Shown: one piece after another, positions 61,698 to 64,000 of the stretch
How the letters are laid out: each line of letters opens with the position of its first letter
Numbering within the stretch: the first letter of the stretch is position 1
DNA from: Alkaliphilus transvaalensis ATCC 700919
Lineage (GTDB): Bacteria > Bacillota > Clostridia > Peptostreptococcales > Natronincolaceae
Direction of reading: 5' to 3'
DNA length: 64,000 nt
Assembly (NCBI RefSeq): GCF_000621485.1
Contig: NZ_JHYF01000003.1
Coordinates: forward strand, 62,001 to 126,000
The notes under the pieces: model-generated
The model's input: only the letters and a program-made list of their open reading frames with translations
The model's database searches: none
What the model was told of the DNA's origin: nothing
Made by a program: the position numbers and the translations under genes

Positions 61698-62618
61698 TTA
61701 AAAAATACCACGAATATTAGTCAAACCTGCCCTTTCTGCTGTTTTCAAGGCATCGCAAAATTTGTCTTTAGTCACTCTTTTATTCAGTTCAGTGTAATCA
61801 AATGCCTTGTAGGCAGGGTAGTACTGGGGCATAATGTTAACATAGGTATTTTTTGATAAATCATCTGCTATAAATTTCATGATTTTTTCTGTACCAGCAA
61901 GATTTTCAGGCATAACTAGGTGACGAATCAGTAATCCTTCATAGGCAATATTTTTTTCATTTGTTTTTAAGCTACCTACCTGACGATACATTTCTTTAAT
62001 GGCTGCTTGAGCAATGGTAAAATAACTTTTTACCCCTAAATATTTCATTGCTAAATCATTATCTGCAAACTTAATGTCTGGCATGTAAATGTCTACGACC
62101 CCATCCAATAATTTGAGACTATCAGTTAAGTCATAACCATTGGTATTATAAATAATGGGGATATTTAAACCCTTTTGAGCGGCAATAAAAATTGACTCTA
62201 CAATTTGAGGTATAATATGGCCGGGGGAGACAAGATTAATGTTATGGCAACCTTTCTTTTGTAAAGATAACATTACTTCTGCCAGCTGTTGATTAGTGAT
62301 CTCCTGTCCTTCACCACAATGGCTTATTTCGTAATTTTGACAGAAGACACATTTAAGATTGCAATGAGAAAAAAATATTGTACCTGAGCCATATCGACCT
62401 ACCAATTCAGGCTCTTCACCAAAATGGGGGTCAGCCCCCGAAACCACTACTTTCTTTAAGGTTTTACAATAGCCAGGCTCACCACTTAGTCGATTAACTT
62501 GACATTGATGGGGACACAATACGCAATTTTCAAGCATCTTGTTTAATTTATGTATTTTACTTTCTAATTGGCCATTGGCTAATAGTTGAAGATATTTTGG
62601 TGTTTTCAGCAATTCCAT
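61698..62618 (-). CDS. PflA-like radical SAM protein
   Basis: The 306-residue protein begins with a cysteine-containing LCPHQCQVNR segment and has the radical SAM triad in HCNLKCVFCQNYE. Later NLVSPGHIIPQIV and YNTNGYD are typical of the COG1313 group annotated as pyruvate-formate-lyase-activating-like. The partner glycyl-radical enzyme, if any, is not nearby. AAGGAG precedes the ATG. It lies outside the gene cluster on the opposite strand. Confidence 0.9.
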   Translation of the reverse strand: MELLKTPKYLQLLANGQLESKIHKLNKMLENCVLCPHQCQVNRLSGEPGYCKTLKKVVVSGADPHFGEEPELVGRYGSGTIFFSHCNLKCVFCQNYEISHCGEGQEITNQQLAEVMLSLQKKGCHNINLVSPGHIIPQIVESIFIAAQKGLNIPIIYNTNGYDLTDSLKLLDGVVDIYMPDIKFADNDLAMKYLGVKSYFTIAQAAIKEMYRQVGSLKTNEKNIAYEGLLIRHLVMPENLAGTEKIMKFIADDLSKNTYVNIMPQYYPAYKAFDYTELNKRVTKDKFCDALKTAERAGLTNIRGIF

Positions 62619-62880
62619 CTACTCCTTATCTTTACTTTACTATATGAAGACAACCCTTATTATATTTCCCTTTTTAATTCATTTAAATATTATGTTTGTC
62701 TAGGTTAATTTGCTAAATTTAAATTGACCTTCCGTAATTTTGCTAAATATACTATATCTCTTAGTATAATAAGTAGTACTAGAAGGGTCAGGGTTAATAA
62801 AGATATACTTCAAAGTATATTGTAAAATTATGGAATTTATAATATAATATTAATAATTGAAGCCTGTTAGGAGAGGGAAT

Positions 62881-63351
62881 ATGGAGAATGAAAAAATAAC
62901 AATTGAAAAAGTTTCAAAGGAAAATTATCATATGTTTGATGATATGGTGGCATGGAGAATAAGTGGCGTAGAAAGAAGTGTAGAAGAGAAAAAGTTAAAT
63001 AAACAAACTGTTTTTTCTGATGCTTATATCCAGTTAGGGCAACAGGGCTTTTATGCCTTTGCGGCTAAGGTGGAGGGGCGGTATGTTGGTTGGATTACTA
63101 TGATCCTTACACCTAAAATAGGAAAATGGCACCGGGGAATTGTCTATGTGGATGAGGTATGGACAGCACCAGTCTACCGGAGAAAGGGAGTGGCCTTTGC
63201 CCTTATGCAGAAGGCCTTCGATGTTGCAAATGAGACTAATGCAGTAAAGGTTAGATTATATACTGATAATATACCAGCCCAAAGGCTGTATGAAAAGTGT
63301 GGTTTTAAAGTTACAAATCATGCAGTTTTTATGGAGTCAAATGAAGGGTAA
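62881..63351 (+). CDS. GNAT-family N-acetyltransferase
   Basis: The 156-residue acyl-CoA-dependent acetyltransferase has VYVDEVWTAPVYRRKGVAFA, the acetyl-CoA pyrophosphate loop (RRKGVA). AQRLYEKCGFKVTNH follows near the C-terminus. AGGAGAGGG supports the ATG at 62881 over an earlier open codon at 62857. The substrate is unknown. Confidence 0.92.
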   Translation: MENEKITIEKVSKENYHMFDDMVAWRISGVERSVEEKKLNKQTVFSDAYIQLGQQGFYAFAAKVEGRYVGWITMILTPKIGKWHRGIVYVDEVWTAPVYRRKGVAFALMQKAFDVANETNAVKVRLYTDNIPAQRLYEKCGFKVTNHAVFMESNEG

Positions 63352-63376
63352 AGCCTTAAGAATAGAGGGTTATGGA

Positions 63377-63880
63377 ATGAATAAGAAATTAATTGTGGTC
63401 AACGGGACAATGGCAGTAGGAAAAACAACCACCTGTCGTTTGCTTAATAGCAAACTTCAAAATTCCGTTTGGTTAGATGGAGATTGGTGTTGGAGGATGA
63501 ATCCATTTGTGGTGAATGATGAAAATAAAAGGATGGTAGAAAATAATATAAGCTATTTATTAAGGAATTTTTTTAGTAATTCTTCTATTGAGTATATCAT
63601 CTTCAATTGGGTTATACATACAGAGGCTATCATGGAAATGGTGTTGGACTGGGTTAAGAATTTCAACTTTGACCTCTATAAGATAACCCTTACTTGTTCT
63701 GAAGATGAACTAAAAGAACGATTGTTAAAAAGACAAGCCCATGAAGAAATGATTAAAAGGAGCATAGAAAGATTAGCTTTATATGAGGACTTAGATACAT
63801 TTAAAATTGATACTACCAATAAAAGAAGTGAAGAAGTAGCAGAGGAAATTATTAAGCTGATAAAGAGAAAGTTCTCGTAA
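63377..63880 (+). CDS. Small P-loop kinase-like protein
   Basis: The 167-residue protein opens with KLIVVNGTMAVGKTTTCRLL, a Walker A loop. WLDGDWCWRMNPF follows, as in AAA_33/adenylyl-sulfate- or nucleoside-kinase-like proteins. A longer frame from 63290 would overlap the acetyltransferase gene; AGAGGG before the ATG at 63377 fixes the start. The phosphorylated substrate is unknown. Confidence 0.82.
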   Translation: MNKKLIVVNGTMAVGKTTTCRLLNSKLQNSVWLDGDWCWRMNPFVVNDENKRMVENNISYLLRNFFSNSSIEYIIFNWVIHTEAIMEMVLDWVKNFNFDLYKITLTCSEDELKERLLKRQAHEEMIKRSIERLALYEDLDTFKIDTTNKRSEEVAEEIIKLIKRKFS

Positions 63881-63896
63881 TAAAAGCATAAAATAC

Positions 63897-63937
63897 CGAG
63901 AAGGGCCTTTCTAACTAGAGAAGGACTTTCTTTTTTT
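63897..63937 (+). terminator. Probable rho-independent terminator
   Basis: An imperfect hairpin (GAGAAGGGCCTTTCT with AGAGAAGGACTTTC) is followed by seven T residues, 16 bp after the kinase-like gene. Confidence 0.7.
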
Positions 63938-64000
63938 ACTCTATGCTTAATTTCGGCAACTATCAGCATAAAAATGGAAGTATAAATTGAAAAGGAAATA

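Noticed and set aside
62803-62820. ATATACTT-CA-AAGTATAT palindrome as an operator
   Set aside because: It is a perfect palindrome, but it is purely AT-type sequence in a very AT-rich spacer and has no match to a known operator.

Overview
The window reads as a low-GC, endospore-forming anaerobic Firmicute, most likely of the Clostridia. This is an inference from gene content: a tungsten-type aldehyde:ferredoxin oxidoreductase, a B12-binding radical SAM enzyme, an LL-diaminopimelate aminotransferase, ammonifying nitrite reductase with system II cytochrome c assembly, a small acid-soluble-spore-protein-like gene, a pair of Spo0A-type boxes, frequent TTG starts and AT-rich spacers. No rRNA, tRNA, CRISPR array or intact transposase was seen.

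Positions 1-28331 are mostly housekeeping and respiratory. They hold a hemolysin III fragment, a membrane-anchored 5'-nucleotidase and an unknown membrane protein. A MacA/MacB-type export operon with its own two-component system follows, with a perfect PerR-type box upstream. Next come an aminotransferase, uracil-DNA glycosylase with a foldable leader, a YgjP-type metallopeptidase, a PC4/YdbC protein, an orphan PAS histidine kinase behind paired Spo0A boxes, and a FetAB-like exporter with a PadR regulator flanked by a repeated hairpin element. A minus-strand respiratory operon then carries nrfA, ccs1/resB, ccsA/resC, a siroheme/ferredoxin protein, a membrane S-component-like protein and an HMA-SafE-cupredoxin fusion. 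Two perfect CRP/FNR-type palindromes precede nrfA. A polar amino-acid ABC transporter and a Nudix hydrolase close this part.

Positions 29569-61374 form one plus-strand gene cluster of about 32 kb that looks like a specialised-metabolite pathway. It has a discrete chain-building set: one FabF-type ketosynthase, an ACP, a divergent acyltransferase, a KAS III-like protein without the usual His and Asn, two intact crotonases plus one apparently degenerate crotonase, a 3-hydroxyacyl-CoA dehydrogenase, a hotdog thioesterase, an SRPBCC protein and a phosphopantetheinyl transferase. It also has a dTDP-2,6-dideoxy(amino)sugar pathway (RmlA, RmlB, RmlC, 2,3-dehydratase, Gfo/Idh/MocA 3-ketoreductase, SDR 4-ketoreductase, DegT aminotransferase) and three glycosyltransferases. 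Two ABC exporters, a cobalamin radical SAM enzyme, three flavoproteins and a tungsten-type oxidoreductase with possible Mo/W-cofactor helpers complete it. No modular PKS/NRPS, chain-length factor, FabG, FabZ or FabI is present, so reduction and dehydration would have to use the beta-oxidation-type enzymes or enzymes encoded elsewhere. The inferred product is a deoxysugar-decorated acyl or polyketide molecule made under anaerobic conditions. This is the best candidate for an undescribed system here.

Positions 61375-64000 return to ordinary genes: a PflA-like radical SAM protein, a GNAT acetyltransferase and a small P-loop kinase. Recurrent 17-19 bp tandem duplications in spacers are a minor theme across the window.
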